This document shows, in pieces, positions 13,713 through 21,804 of a stretch of 26,482 nucleotides of DNA. The position numbers were made by a program, and so were the translations under genes. The notes beneath the pieces are model-generated. The model worked only from the letters and a program-made list of their open reading frames with translations, was not told the DNA's origin and did no database searches. Every line of letters begins with the position of its first letter. Position 1 is the stretch's first letter. The stretch is from DASQFD01 sp035633255 (GTDB lineage: Bacteria > Actinomycetota > Actinomycetes > Actinomycetales > Dermatophilaceae). The stretch spans positions 1 to 26,482 of the forward strand of contig DASQFD010000098.1 of the NCBI GenBank assembly GCA_035633255.1, given 5' to 3'.

Positions 13713-14687
13713 TCAGCCCGTGGGGGTGCAGGGTCGGGCCACGGTCGGCGCGGGGGCCGGTGGCTCCGGGGTGGGCTTGGGAAGCGCGGTGACCGGCGTG
13801 AGCTCCGTGAAGCGGTTGCCCAGCAGGACATCGACGGCGGTGCCCGGCCGCTCGACCTGCTCCAGCCGCGCGCCCGTCAGGTGCGCCGCCACGAGGGCGG
13901 CCGCGAGGTCCGCGTCCGGGCCGTGGCGGATGACGGCGACGTCGTCGGGCAGGAACCGGCTCTCCGGGTCGTTGCCCGCCTTGCCCGTGGCGAAGCCGCG
14001 TCCGACGAGCTCGTCGCGCACCTCGGCGGCCAGCCCGGAGCGCCACGTGGTGTTGTAGACGTTGACCTTGACCGTCCTCGCGGCCGGCGGCTTCGGCGGC
14101 GGTGCGGGCAGCATCCCGTCGAACTTCGCGCCGAGGACGAAGGCGATGCCCGGGCCGGGCCGGCCGTCGTCGACGAGGGTTGCGCCGGTCACCTGCTGGG
14201 CGGCGAGCAGCGCCTGGTCCAGGCCGGCGTCACCATGGAAGATCGAGACGGTCCCACTGACGTAGAGGTCGCTGGGCGCGGTCGTGGTCTCGGCCACCGT
14301 GAACCCGCGGCGGGCCAGGTCGCGTCCCACCGTCGTGGCGGCACCGTTGATCCCCGAGGCGTTGAGGACCTTGATCGGGAACGACGTCCGCGCCGGCGCC
14401 GCCACCACCACCGGGTCGCAGGTCTGGACCTCGTGGCCCATGAGCCCGGAGCCGTAGGCCGCGGCGATGCTCGCCGTCCCCAGCAGCACACCCGGGAGCG
14501 TGACGAGGACGGTGATCTGCCGCACCTGGTGCCGCCGGTGGCTCTGGTCGGCCGTCAGCTCCTCCGCCGCCCGTGCCCGGTCGCCGACGTGGCGACGCAG
14601 CAGGTCACGGGTGGCGGTGGCCACGGTCCCGACGGCCCTGCGCGCACGCACGAGACCGCGGCGCGGGCGGTCGAGCTCGAGCTTCAC
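13713..14687 (-). CDS. Membrane protein with two LytR_C domains
   Basis: 324 residues from GTG 14687, 5 nt after GGAGGA; an upstream GTG/ATG would ignore this site. Residues 1-56 are basic and cytoplasmic, one transmembrane helix spans ~57-78, and the outside part has two LytR_C (PF13399-like) repeats, ~103-195 (IKVLNASGINGAATTVGRDL) and ~205-292 (VKVNVYNTTWRSGLAAEVRD), then a Pro-rich tail. LytR_C domains occur at the end of LytR-CpsA-Psr wall-polymer ligases and as stand-alone proteins in Actinobacteria; here no catalytic LCP domain is present. A role at the cell envelope is likely; the mechanism is unknown. Confidence 0.82.
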   Translation of the reverse strand: MKLELDRPRRGLVRARRAVGTVATATRDLLRRHVGDRARAAEELTADQSHRRHQVRQITVLVTLPGVLLGTASIAAAYGSGLMGHEVQTCDPVVVAAPARTSFPIKVLNASGINGAATTVGRDLARRGFTVAETTTAPSDLYVSGTVSIFHGDAGLDQALLAAQQVTGATLVDDGRPGPGIAFVLGAKFDGMLPAPPPKPPAARTVKVNVYNTTWRSGLAAEVRDELVGRGFATGKAGNDPESRFLPDDVAVIRHGPDADLAAALVAAHLTGARLEQVERPGTAVDVLLGNRFTELTPVTALPKPTPEPPAPAPTVARPCTPTG

Positions 14688-14955
14688 GGTTCCTCCTCCG
14701 GGCCGTCGCTCTGGCGGCACGACCCATTGCATCACTTGTCACACCCATCCCACCAGCAACACGCACCACTGGTCGCCCGGTCGTGCTGAATCCGTGACCT
14801 GCGCTCCCGCCGCCACCGTGGGCGCCGGGGGGCGGCCGGCGAACATCGGCCGGTATGCCGGTGCGGCGGGCGGCGCTGGCCGCCGCCCCATCCTCCTCCC
14901 GCCGGCCGCGGGGCGAGGATCCGGGCCAGGGGGTGGACGTCATCGGCGACCCGGC

Positions 14956-16026
14956 TCAACGGTCGGCGAGCTCGCGGGCGACCAGCTCGGCGGTCTGCAG
15001 CATGTTCAGGGCGGCCCCCTTGCGCAGGTTGTCACCGGAGATGAACAGGTCGAGGGAGTGCGGCAGGTCCTTGGCCTGCCGCAGGCGTCCGGCGAAGCGC
15101 GGGTCGGCGCCGACGGAGTCCGACGGGGTCGGGAACTCACCGTGCTCGAGGTCGTCCAGGAGCACGAGCCCGGGGGCGTCCAGCAGCGCCTGGCGGGCCT
15201 CGGCGACGGTGACCCTCCGGTCGAAGGTGGCGTGGACGCTGATCGAGTGGCTCGAGACGACCGGCACCCGCACGCAGGTCGCCGACACCCGCAGGTCGGG
15301 GATGTCGAGGATCTTGCGGATCTCGTCGCGGATCTTCTCCTCCTCGGAGGTGAAGCCGTTGCGCAGCGGGCGGCCGACCAGGGGCAGGACGTTGAGGGCC
15401 AGCGGCCCGGGGAACGGCGACGGGCCGAGCTCGTGCTCGACGAGCCGCCGCACGTCGCCGGGGCGCTGGCCGAGCTCACGGTTCCCCGCGACGAGGTCGA
15501 TCTCGTCGTAGAGCCGCACCACACCGGCCCGACCCAGCCCGGACGCCGCCTGGAACGTCGTCACGACCAGCTCGGTGAGCTGCCAGCCGGAGTGCAGCAC
15601 GCCGAGCACGTCGATCATCGTCAGCACCGTGGCGCCGGGGTTGGCGATGATCCCGTGGGGCCGGTCCCTGACCCGAAGCGCGTTGACCTCCGCCACGACG
15701 AGGGGGACCCGGGGGTCCATCCGGAAGGTCGTGCTGTTGTCGATGACGACGACGCCTCGCACGGCGGCCAGCCGGACCCACCGCTCGGAGATCTCCTGCG
15801 GCAGGTCGAAGATCGCGATGTCCACATCGTCGAAGAAGCCCGGCTCGAGCGGCTCCACGGTCACCTCGGCGGCGCCCACCCGGCACACCATCCCGACGTC
15901 CTCCGGCCCGGCCGCGAAGCGGACCCGTCCCCACACGGCCGCCCGCATGGGCAGGACGTCGGACACCACGCGGCCGACCGCCCCCGTCGCCCCCACCACC
16001 GCCAGGGTGGGGCCCCCGGAGCTCAG
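14956..16026 (-). CDS. asd: Aspartate-semialdehyde dehydrogenase homologue lacking the catalytic cysteine
   Basis: About 356 residues if it begins at CTG 16026, whose CTGA overlaps the lysC stop and gives LSSGGPTLAVVGATGAVG, just where relatives begin; the only ordinary start, GTG 15999, would cut the first beta strand. Present: Rossmann GATGAVG, IDNSTTFRMDP, FQAASG, TCVRVPVVSSHS (substrate Arg and His) and GDNLRKGAALN. The active-site loop reads IIANPGATVLTM (~127-138) where active enzymes have Asn-Pro-Asn-Cys, so the nucleophile of the semialdehyde step is missing while the frame is intact. With lysC it should make aspartate semialdehyde for lysine/DAP, Thr and Met. It is either an inactive paralogue or does something else; overall identity is clear. 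Confidence 0.85.
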   Translation of the reverse strand: MSSGGPTLAVVGATGAVGRVVSDVLPMRAAVWGRVRFAAGPEDVGMVCRVGAAEVTVEPLEPGFFDDVDIAIFDLPQEISERWVRLAAVRGVVVIDNSTTFRMDPRVPLVVAEVNALRVRDRPHGIIANPGATVLTMIDVLGVLHSGWQLTELVVTTFQAASGLGRAGVVRLYDEIDLVAGNRELGQRPGDVRRLVEHELGPSPFPGPLALNVLPLVGRPLRNGFTSEEEKIRDEIRKILDIPDLRVSATCVRVPVVSSHSISVHATFDRRVTVAEARQALLDAPGLVLLDDLEHGEFPTPSDSVGADPRFAGRLRQAKDLPHSLDLFISGDNLRKGAALNMLQTAELVARELADR

Positions 16027-17297
16027 CGCCCGGTCCCGGCGTAGACGACGGCCTCGCCGTCACCGGAGTCCAGCCCGAACGCGGTGTGCACCGCTCGGAC
16101 CGCCTCGTCGATAACGTCGTTGCGGGTGACGACGGAGATCCGGATCTCCGAGGTGGAGATCATCTCGATGTTGACCCCGGCGTCGGCGAGCGCGGTGAAG
16201 AAGGTGGCCGACACCCCGGGGTTGGAACGCATGCCGGCGCCGACGAGGGAGAGCTTGCCGATCTGGTCGTCGTACTGCAGCGAGGCGAAGCCGACGTGCT
16301 CCTGGATCCCCCGCAGCGCCGCCATCGCGGTCGTGCCGTCGGCCTTCGGCAGGGTGAAGGAGATGTCGGTGAGGCCGGTCGCCGTCGCGGAGACGTTCTG
16401 CACGATCATGTCGAGGTTGATGGCGGCGTCGGCGACGGCCGAGAAGATCGTCGCGGCCTTGCCGGTGACGTCGGGCACCCCCACGACGGTGATCTTGGCC
16501 TCGCTGCGGTCGTGGGCGACCCCGGCGATGATCGGCGCTTCCACGGTCCCTCCTTCGGGGTCGGGCTGGTCGGTGACGACGGTGCCCTCCTTGGCGGAGA
16601 AGGAGGACCGGACGTGGATGGGGATGTCGAACCGGCGGGCGTACTCGACGCTGCGCAGGTGCAGCACCTTGCTGCCGCTGGCGGCCAGCTCGAGCATCTC
16701 CTCGTTGGTGATGCGGCCGACCTTACGGGCGCTCGGCACGATGCGCGGGTCGGCGGTGAAGACCCCGTCGACGTCGGTGTAGATCTCGCACACCTCCGCG
16801 CCGAGGGCGGCGGCCAGGGCCACGGCGGTGGTGTCGGTGCCGCCCCGACCCAAGGTGGTGATCTCCTTGGTGTCCTGGCTGACACCCTGGAAGCCGGCGA
16901 CGATGACGATGTGCCCCTCGGCGAGCGCGGTGGTGATCCGGCCGGGCGTGACGTCGATGATCTTCGCCCTGCCGTGCACCGCGTCGGTGATGACCCCGGC
17001 CTGGCTGCCGGTGAAGGAGCGTGCCGTGAAGCCGAGGTCGGAGATCGCCATGGCGACCAGCGCCATCGAGATCCGCTCGCCGGCGGTCATCAGCATGTCG
17101 AGCTCACGCGCCGGCGGCAGGGGGCTGACGCCCTGGGCGAGGTCGAGCAGCTCGTCGGTGGTGTCCCCCATCGCGGAGACCGCCACGACCACGTCGCTGC
17201 CGGCCTTCCTCGTCTCGGTGATGCGCCGCGCGACCCGCTTGACGCTCTCGGCGTCGGCGAGGGAGGAGCCGCCGTACTTCTGGACGACGATGGGCAC
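16023..17297 (-). CDS. lysC: Aspartate kinase
   Basis: 424 residues from GTG 17297, the usual length. Phosphorylates aspartate, the first step to Lys/Thr/Met and DAP. KYGGSS at ~8-13 and the SAMGDTTDELL and TTLGRGGTDTTA blocks form the kinase domain (~1-245); two ACT domains follow (~265-335 and ~345-410; ITVVGVPDVTGKAATIF and LSLVGAGMRSNPGVSATFF), which bind lysine/threonine for feedback control in relatives. Longer frames upstream are not coding in style. GGAG lies ~7 nt before the GTG. An internal start within the gene (see separate entry) probably makes a beta subunit. It is followed directly by asd and preceded by a DUF5063 gene on the same strand. Confidence 0.95.
   Translation of the reverse strand: MPIVVQKYGGSSLADAESVKRVARRITETRKAGSDVVVAVSAMGDTTDELLDLAQGVSPLPPARELDMLMTAGERISMALVAMAISDLGFTARSFTGSQAGVITDAVHGRAKIIDVTPGRITTALAEGHIVIVAGFQGVSQDTKEITTLGRGGTDTTAVALAAALGAEVCEIYTDVDGVFTADPRIVPSARKVGRITNEEMLELAASGSKVLHLRSVEYARRFDIPIHVRSSFSAKEGTVVTDQPDPEGGTVEAPIIAGVAHDRSEAKITVVGVPDVTGKAATIFSAVADAAINLDMIVQNVSATATGLTDISFTLPKADGTTAMAALRGIQEHVGFASLQYDDQIGKLSLVGAGMRSNPGVSATFFTALADAGVNIEMISTSEIRISVVTRNDVIDEAVRAVHTAFGLDSGDGEAVVYAGTGR
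16542..16555 (-). promoter_or_regulatory. Internal ribosome-binding site and GTG for a lysC beta subunit
   Basis: Reading leftward, AAGGAGGG (16555-16548) is followed after ACC by GTG (16544-16542) in the lysC frame. It would give a 173-residue protein starting VEAPIIAGVAHDRSEAKI and holding only the two ACT domains. Corynebacterium and Bacillus aspartokinases make such an in-frame regulatory subunit from the same place. Confidence 0.65.
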
Positions 17298-17377
17298 GAG
17301 GGAGCTCCGAGGCGTGGTGCGGGGGGTGAACGGGTGCGGGGGTGACACCGGGGGCACGGGGGGGAGGGTGAGAGCCC

Positions 17378-17406
17378 AGCCTACCGAGGCGGCCACCGGG
17401 TGTCCC
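17378..17406 (-). promoter_or_regulatory. Candidate lysC promoter
   Basis: Read leftward, GGGACA (17406-17401) and TAGGCT (17383-17378) are separated by 17 bp, resembling -35 and -10 boxes. A start near 17371 would leave a C-rich leader of ~74 nt with no riboswitch recognised. This would let lysC-asd be expressed apart from recR. Confidence 0.4.
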
Positions 17407-17454
17407 CCACGCCCGTATGCCGGTCCCCCGCGTCTTCGGTCGAGGTGACCCTCC

Positions 17455-18078
17455 TCAGGGGTGGAGGGCGTCGAACTCCGCCTCGGCGACGAGGTCCTCG
17501 TCCGCGTCCAGCCGCACGTGTGCGAGCAGGGTCTGCAGGACGCGGAGCGCCATGGCGGCGCGCTCGCCCCAGTCGGAGAGGTAGCTGAACTGCCACCACC
17601 ACAGCGCCTCGACCGGCCGGCCGTCCTCGTGGTGTCGCAGCCCGTGGGCGAGGGCGGCGGCGACGACCGCGAGGTCGTTGGAGAGCGCGCCGGTGGTCGG
17701 CTCGGGGTCGGTGACCGGGTCCACGACGTCGGCGTACTCGTCGATGCCCTCGAAGAGGTTGGCCAGGTTCTCCCGCAGCGGGTCCAGCTCGGGGTCGGGC
17801 CCGGGGTCGGTCTCGTAGCGCTCGACCGGGACGACGTCCTCGACCGCCCCCAGCCGGGCGCCCATGACGAGCACCTGCGAGAGGGCCAGCAGCCCCATGG
17901 GGAGGGCGGCACCGGGCTCGGAGCCGGAGGCGATCTCGGTCATCGTGGTGATGAAGATGCGGGCTTCCCGGGCCGAGTCGTCGGCCAGCATGGCGAGGTC
18001 CTCCGCCAGGTCGCCGGCACCGTGGTCGGTGAGCAGTGCGAGGTCGTCCACCGCGGGCTCGGGCGTGCGGTCAGGCAT
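17455..18078 (-). CDS. DUF5063 family protein
   Basis: 207 residues; ATG 18078 overlaps the recR stop by 8 bp, so it is translationally tied to recR. Acidic and helical, with a DDLALLTDHGAGDLAEDLAM start, a central ETDPGPDPELDPLRENLANL segment and an aromatic VEALWWWQFSYLSDWGERAA stretch that marks the family. No catalytic motif or membrane helix is seen and the function is unknown. A DUF5063 gene between recR and lysC is a conserved actinobacterial arrangement, which supports the call. Length is normal. Confidence 0.85.
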   Translation of the reverse strand: MPDRTPEPAVDDLALLTDHGAGDLAEDLAMLADDSAREARIFITTMTEIASGSEPGAALPMGLLALSQVLVMGARLGAVEDVVPVERYETDPGPDPELDPLRENLANLFEGIDEYADVVDPVTDPEPTTGALSNDLAVVAAALAHGLRHHEDGRPVEALWWWQFSYLSDWGERAAMALRVLQTLLAHVRLDADEDLVAEAEFDALHP

Positions 18079-18673
18079 CGAGCAGTCTCCGTCCCTCGAA
18101 GGCGCGTCCCAGCGTCACCTCGTCGGCGTACTCGAGGTCACCACCGACCGGAAGTCCGGAGGCGAGCCGGGTGACGCGCAGGTGGTCCATGCCCCGCAGG
18201 AAGCGGGCCAGGTAGCTCGCCGTCGCCTCCCCCTCGAGGTTGGGGTCGGTGGCGATGATGACCTCGGTGACCTCGCCCGAGGCGAGCCGCCGCATCAGCT
18301 CGGGAAGGCGCAGGTCGTCCGGACCGATGCCGTCGATGGGGCTGATCGCCCCGCCGAGCACGTGGTAGCGCCCGCGGAACTCGCGGGTCCGCTCGACCGC
18401 GACGACGTCCTTGGGCTCCTCCACCACGCAGATGCTCCGGGGGTCCCGCCGCGGGTCGGCGCAGATGCGGCAGCGCTCGGCCTCGGCCACGTTGAAGCAC
18501 ACCTCGCAGAAGCGGACCCGGGCCTTGACCTCGGTCAGGGCGCTCGCCAGCCGCTCGACGTCGGCCGGGTCGCACTGCAGCAGGTGGAAGGCGATCCGCT
18601 GGGCACTCTTGGGACCCACACCGGGGAGCCGACCGAGCTCGTCGATGAGGTCCTGGACCGCGCCTTCGTACAC
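18071..18673 (-). CDS. recR: Recombination mediator protein RecR
   Basis: 200 residues, the standard length. Helix-hairpin-helix at ~10-32 (DELGRLPGVGPKSAQRIAFH), zinc finger C56-x2-C59...C68-x2-C71, and a TOPRIM domain (~79-170) with VVEEPKDV and ATDPNLEGEAT. With RecF and RecO it loads RecA on gapped DNA coated with SSB. The GTG start has no ribosome-binding site, but TAGTCT lies 6 nt before it, so the message is probably leaderless. It heads the recR-DUF5063-(lysC-asd) series. Nothing is missing. Confidence 0.96.
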   Translation of the reverse strand: MYEGAVQDLIDELGRLPGVGPKSAQRIAFHLLQCDPADVERLASALTEVKARVRFCEVCFNVAEAERCRICADPRRDPRSICVVEEPKDVVAVERTREFRGRYHVLGGAISPIDGIGPDDLRLPELMRRLASGEVTEVIIATDPNLEGEATASYLARFLRGMDHLRVTRLASGLPVGGDLEYADEVTLGRAFEGRRLLDA

Positions 18674-18679
18674 GCCTCG

Positions 18680-18685
18680 AGACTA
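18680..18685 (-). promoter_or_regulatory. Candidate -10 box for a leaderless recR message
   Basis: TAGTCT read leftward fits the actinobacterial TANNNT -10 pattern and ends 6 nt before the recR GTG, so transcription would begin at the start codon. Confidence 0.5.
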
Positions 18686-18724
18686 GGCCACGTCCGCCGC
18701 CGGGACCGACGCGACGCGGCCCGG

Positions 18725-18943
18725 TCAGCGGACCAGCGCGTATCCGCCGGCCTCCTCGAGCGCCTCGGCGACCTTCTCCTCGGTGACCTCGGGCTCCGCC
18801 GACACCGTCACCGTCGACGTCCCGCCCTCCACGAGGACGACGTCGACCGCGCTGACCCCCGCCAGCGCCCCGACCTCCTCCTTGACCGCGGCGACGCAGT
18901 GCCCGCACGTGAGTCCGGTGGCTCCAAAAACCTGGGTGCTCAT
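18725..18943 (-). CDS. Heavy-metal-associated (HMA) domain protein, copper-chaperone-like
   Basis: 72 residues, ATG after GGGAGGATCGGACC. One ferredoxin-like HMA domain with the metal site GLTCGHC (C13, C16) where CopZ-like copper chaperones usually have GMTCxxC. Such proteins carry Cu(I) to P-type ATPases. No copper ATPase or CsoR regulator gene is near, so its partner must be elsewhere. It stands alone between recR and plsC on the same strand. Confidence 0.88.
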   Translation of the reverse strand: MSTQVFGATGLTCGHCVAAVKEEVGALAGVSAVDVVLVEGGTSTVTVSAEPEVTEEKVAEALEEAGGYALVR

Positions 18944-18986
18944 GGTCCGATCCTCCCACTCCCCTCGGGGGCGGGCCCGTCGTGGC

Positions 18987-19682
18987 TCAGATGCCGACTG
19001 CCGCCCCGCTCGACCCGGCCGGAAGCTCGTTGTAGCTGTCCGCCCGCTCCTGACCGCTCAGCCCCGCGATGGCGTCCATGACGGCGTCGGTGAGGTGGCG
19101 GCGGGCGCGCCCGGCCGGCAGGTCGGCATACGGCTCAGGCCTGACCGGGGCACCGAAGGCGACGCTCACGTGCTCCCGTTTCGGGAAGCGGGCGCCGATC
19201 GGCTGCACCGCGTCGGTGCCCCGCAGCCCGACCGGCACCACGGGGACGCCGGCCGTCAGCGCCAGCCACGCGACGCCGGTGCGGCCGCGGTAGAGCCGGC
19301 CGTCGCGCGAGCGGGTGCCCTCCGGGTAGATCCCGAAGGCGCGCCCCTCGCGGAGCACGGCGAGCGCCGCGTCGAGCGACTCCTGGGCGGCGCGCGAGGA
19401 CTCCCGGTCGACCGGGATGGCGTCGATGGCCTCGAAGACGGCGCGGCGGACCCGGGCTGCCGCGCCGGTGCCGGCGAAGTAGTCCGACTTGGCGAGGAAG
19501 CTCACCCGCCTGGGCGCGGCCATGGGGATCGCGAACGAGTCGATGAAGGAGAGGTGGTTGCTCGCGAGGAGCACCCCACCGGTGCGCGGGATGTGCTCGG
19601 TGCCCGTGACCGTCGGCTGCCAGAGCGCCCGGGCCAGCGGCACGGCGAGGGTCCAGCCCACCCGGTAGGTCCGGGCGCTCAC
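18987..19682 (-). CDS. plsC: 1-acyl-glycerol-3-phosphate acyltransferase (PlsC family)
   Basis: 231 residues; GTG 19682 overlaps the dnaX stop (GTGA). The acyltransferase signature is complete: H43-x4-D48 in NHLSFID, a middle RVSFLAKSDYF block, IPVDRESSRAAQ, and EGTRS at 121-125 for phosphate binding. It moves an acyl chain to the sn-2 position of lysophosphatidate at the inner membrane surface in phospholipid synthesis. Some actinobacterial members have other acceptors, so substrate is not certain. Cotranscription with dnaX is suggested by the overlap. Length is normal. Confidence 0.88.
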   Translation of the reverse strand: MSARTYRVGWTLAVPLARALWQPTVTGTEHIPRTGGVLLASNHLSFIDSFAIPMAAPRRVSFLAKSDYFAGTGAAARVRRAVFEAIDAIPVDRESSRAAQESLDAALAVLREGRAFGIYPEGTRSRDGRLYRGRTGVAWLALTAGVPVVPVGLRGTDAVQPIGARFPKREHVSVAFGAPVRPEPYADLPAGRARRHLTDAVMDAIAGLSGQERADSYNELPAGSSGAAVGI

Positions 19683-21622
19683 GTGTCCTCCTCGGCGATC
19701 ACCGTCGCGCCGAGGAGGCGCTCGACGACGGGGACGCCGACGTCGGCCAGCTCCTCGACGTCCGGGTCGTCCGGGCTGACCACCGTGTCGGTCACCGGGT
19801 CGGTCACCGGTTCGGTCACCGGGTCGGCGGGCCCCGAGGGGTGGGTCACCGTGGCGGCGGGCCCCGAGGGGTGGGTCATCGGGGCCGCCGAGGCGGACCC
19901 GGCCGCGGGAGCCGAGGTGACGGCCGTCGCCGAGGTGACCTCAGTCGCCGAGGTGGCGGCCGCAGCGGGGGCGCCCACCGACCCGGAGCCGGGCGCCTCG
20001 GTGGGCACCCCCTCCACCCGCGTGTCCACCCCGAGGACGTCGATGAGGGCCTGCCGGACGTACTCGGCGTGGGTCCCGCGCCGGAAGGTCGTGGCCAGGC
20101 CGCTGGTCTGGATCCCCAGCAGCAGCCGCTCGCCGTCGAAGTCGAGGACCTGGGTGTGCTCGGAGACGAACGTCCACGTCGTCCGCCGCAGCTCGTAGAC
20201 CTTGCTCAGCACCTCGGGCCAGGCCCGGCGGATCGCCGCGGTGTCCAGCCCTCCCGGGGTCACCGCGACGGTCCGGGGCGCCGCGACCGTCGGGGTCACC
20301 GCGGCGGCGGGGGGCGCGCCCTGCGAAGGGGTGGCCTGCGCGGGCGGTGCCTCGCCCGGCGGCACCGGCGCGACGTCCGGCGCGACGTGCAGCGCGGTCT
20401 CGACCACGACGGCGGGCTCCCACGCCCGCGCCGGCCCGCGCGCCGCGACGGAGGGCACGCCACCGACCTCGAGGCGACGTTCGAGGCGGTCCAGCCGCGC
20501 GGCATACCCGCTCTCCCCGGACGCGGCCGGAAGGAGGATCCGGGCGGCGATCAGCTCCAGCTGCAGCCTCGGCGAGGTGGCGCCGGTCATCTCGGTGAGC
20601 CCGCTGTTGACCAGGTCGGCGGCCCGGGAGAGGGCACCGGCGCCGAACGCGGCCGCCTGGGCGCCCATCCGCTCGAGCTGGTCGGTGGGCAGGTTGCGCA
20701 GCACCGCGGCCGCGCCGTCGGGCACCGCGGCGACGACGATGAGGTCACGCAGCCGCTCCAGCAGGTCCTCGACGAAGCGGCGCGGGTCGATCCCCGACTC
20801 CACGACCCGCTCGACCGCCCGGAACGCCCCCGCCGCGTCGCCGGCCGCGAAGGCGTCGATCGCGGCGTCGAGCAGCTCGCCGTCGGTGAAGCCGAGCAGC
20901 GCGGCGGCCGACTCGTAGGTCAGTCCCCCCGGGCCCGAGCCCGAGATGAGCTGGTCGAGCACCGAGAGCGAGTCGCGCACCGATCCCCCGCCGGCCCGGA
21001 CGACGAAGGAGAGCACCCCGGGCGCGACCGCCACTCCCTCCGACCCGCAGATCTCGGCGAGGTACTCCTGCAGCCGCTGCGGGGGGACGAGGCGGAACGG
21101 GTAGTGGTGGGTGCGGGAGCGGATCGTGCCGATGACCTTCTCGGGCTCCGTCGTCGCGAAGACGAACTTCACGTGCTCCGGCGGCTCCTCGACGATCTTG
21201 AGCAGGGCGTTGAAGCCCTGCGGCGTGACCATGTGCGCCTCGTCGATGATGTAGACCTTGTAGCGGCTCGCCGCAGGGCCGTAGGACGCACGCTCCCGCA
21301 GGTCACGGGCGTCCTCGACGCCACCGTGGCTGGCCGCGTCGATCTCGATGACGTCGACCGTCCCGGCGCCCCCGCGGGCCAGGGCGACGCACGAGTCGCA
21401 CTCCTCGCACGGCTGCGCGGTGGGGCCCTGCTCGCAGTTCAGGCAGCGGGCGAGGATGCGCGCGCTCGTGGTCTTGCCGCAGCCGCGCGGTCCGGAGAAC
21501 AGGTAGGCGTGGCCCACCCGGCCCGTCGCGAGCGCTCGCATGAGCGGCTCCGTGACGTGCTCCTGCCCGATGACGTCACCGAACGTCTCCGGGCGGTAGC
21601 GGCGGTAGAGGGCGGTGCTCAC
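19679..21622 (-). CDS. dnaX: DNA polymerase III gamma/tau subunit
   Basis: 647 residues from GTG 21622. The clamp-loader ATPase: VSTALYRRYRPETFGDVIGQ start, Walker A GPRGCGKT (~44-51), zinc cluster C60/C63/C72/C75/C78, Walker B with DEAH (~127-130), SRTHHYPFRL sensor region, then the domain III helices and a Pro/Ala/Val/Thr-rich linker before the tau C-terminal domain (~560-590, WPEVLSKVYELRRTTWTF). It loads the beta clamp and holds the replisome together. TAGGGT lies 8 nt before the GTG, so a leaderless message is likely. The tail after the tau domain carries short repeats (separate entry). The SRP RNA gene is ~180 bp upstream on the same strand, a common actinobacterial layout. Confidence 0.96.
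   Translation of the reverse strand: MSTALYRRYRPETFGDVIGQEHVTEPLMRALATGRVGHAYLFSGPRGCGKTTSARILARCLNCEQGPTAQPCEECDSCVALARGGAGTVDVIEIDAASHGGVEDARDLRERASYGPAASRYKVYIIDEAHMVTPQGFNALLKIVEEPPEHVKFVFATTEPEKVIGTIRSRTHHYPFRLVPPQRLQEYLAEICGSEGVAVAPGVLSFVVRAGGGSVRDSLSVLDQLISGSGPGGLTYESAAALLGFTDGELLDAAIDAFAAGDAAGAFRAVERVVESGIDPRRFVEDLLERLRDLIVVAAVPDGAAAVLRNLPTDQLERMGAQAAAFGAGALSRAADLVNSGLTEMTGATSPRLQLELIAARILLPAASGESGYAARLDRLERRLEVGGVPSVAARGPARAWEPAVVVETALHVAPDVAPVPPGEAPPAQATPSQGAPPAAAVTPTVAAPRTVAVTPGGLDTAAIRRAWPEVLSKVYELRRTTWTFVSEHTQVLDFDGERLLLGIQTSGLATTFRRGTHAEYVRQALIDVLGVDTRVEGVPTEAPGSGSVGAPAAAATSATEVTSATAVTSAPAAGSASAAPMTHPSGPAATVTHPSGPADPVTEPVTDPVTDTVVSPDDPDVEELADVGVPVVERLLGATVIAEEDT
19788..19878. 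repeat. Tandem repeats coding the end of DnaX
   Basis: A 12-bp unit TCGGTCACCGGG occurs three times in a row (19788-19823, third base changes allowed) and a 24-bp unit occurs at 19825-19848 and 19855-19878 with a 30-bp period. They encode PVTEPVTDPVTD and two THPSGPA copies. Periods are multiples of three, so the frame survives copy-number change. Confidence 0.75.
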
Positions 21623-21714
21623 GGCATCGAACCCTACGCGGGATGGCGGACGGCGCGTATGCCGCCGCGAGGCCGCTGGGGACGGCCGGCGCACGCCGGT
21701 GGTCGAGGTCCGCG

Positions 21715-21800
21715 GGGCCGGGGTGGCGGGCCGCCGGGCCGGGGTGGCGGCGGCGGACGCCGGGCGGGGGCCGCGCCGTCGGCGGCGGACGCCGGGCGGG
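21715..21800. repeat. G-rich direct repeats between dnaX and the SRP RNA gene
   Basis: GGGCCGGGGTGGCGG is present at 21715-21729 and 21736-21750, and a 20-bp word beginning GGCGGCGGACGCC at 21749-21768 and 21781-21800. The runs of G could form quadruplex DNA on the plus strand. They lie at the 3' side of the SRP RNA, where its transcript ends and dnaX begins. Confidence 0.7.
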
Positions 21801-21804
21801 ACGA

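Noticed and set aside
17298..17454. Lysine riboswitch or attenuator upstream of lysC
   Set aside because: The short C-rich leader shows no riboswitch core or leader peptide rich in Lys or Thr codons.
19788..19878. Regularly spaced repeats as a possible CRISPR array
   Set aside because: Units are contiguous, without spacers, and code in the dnaX frame.
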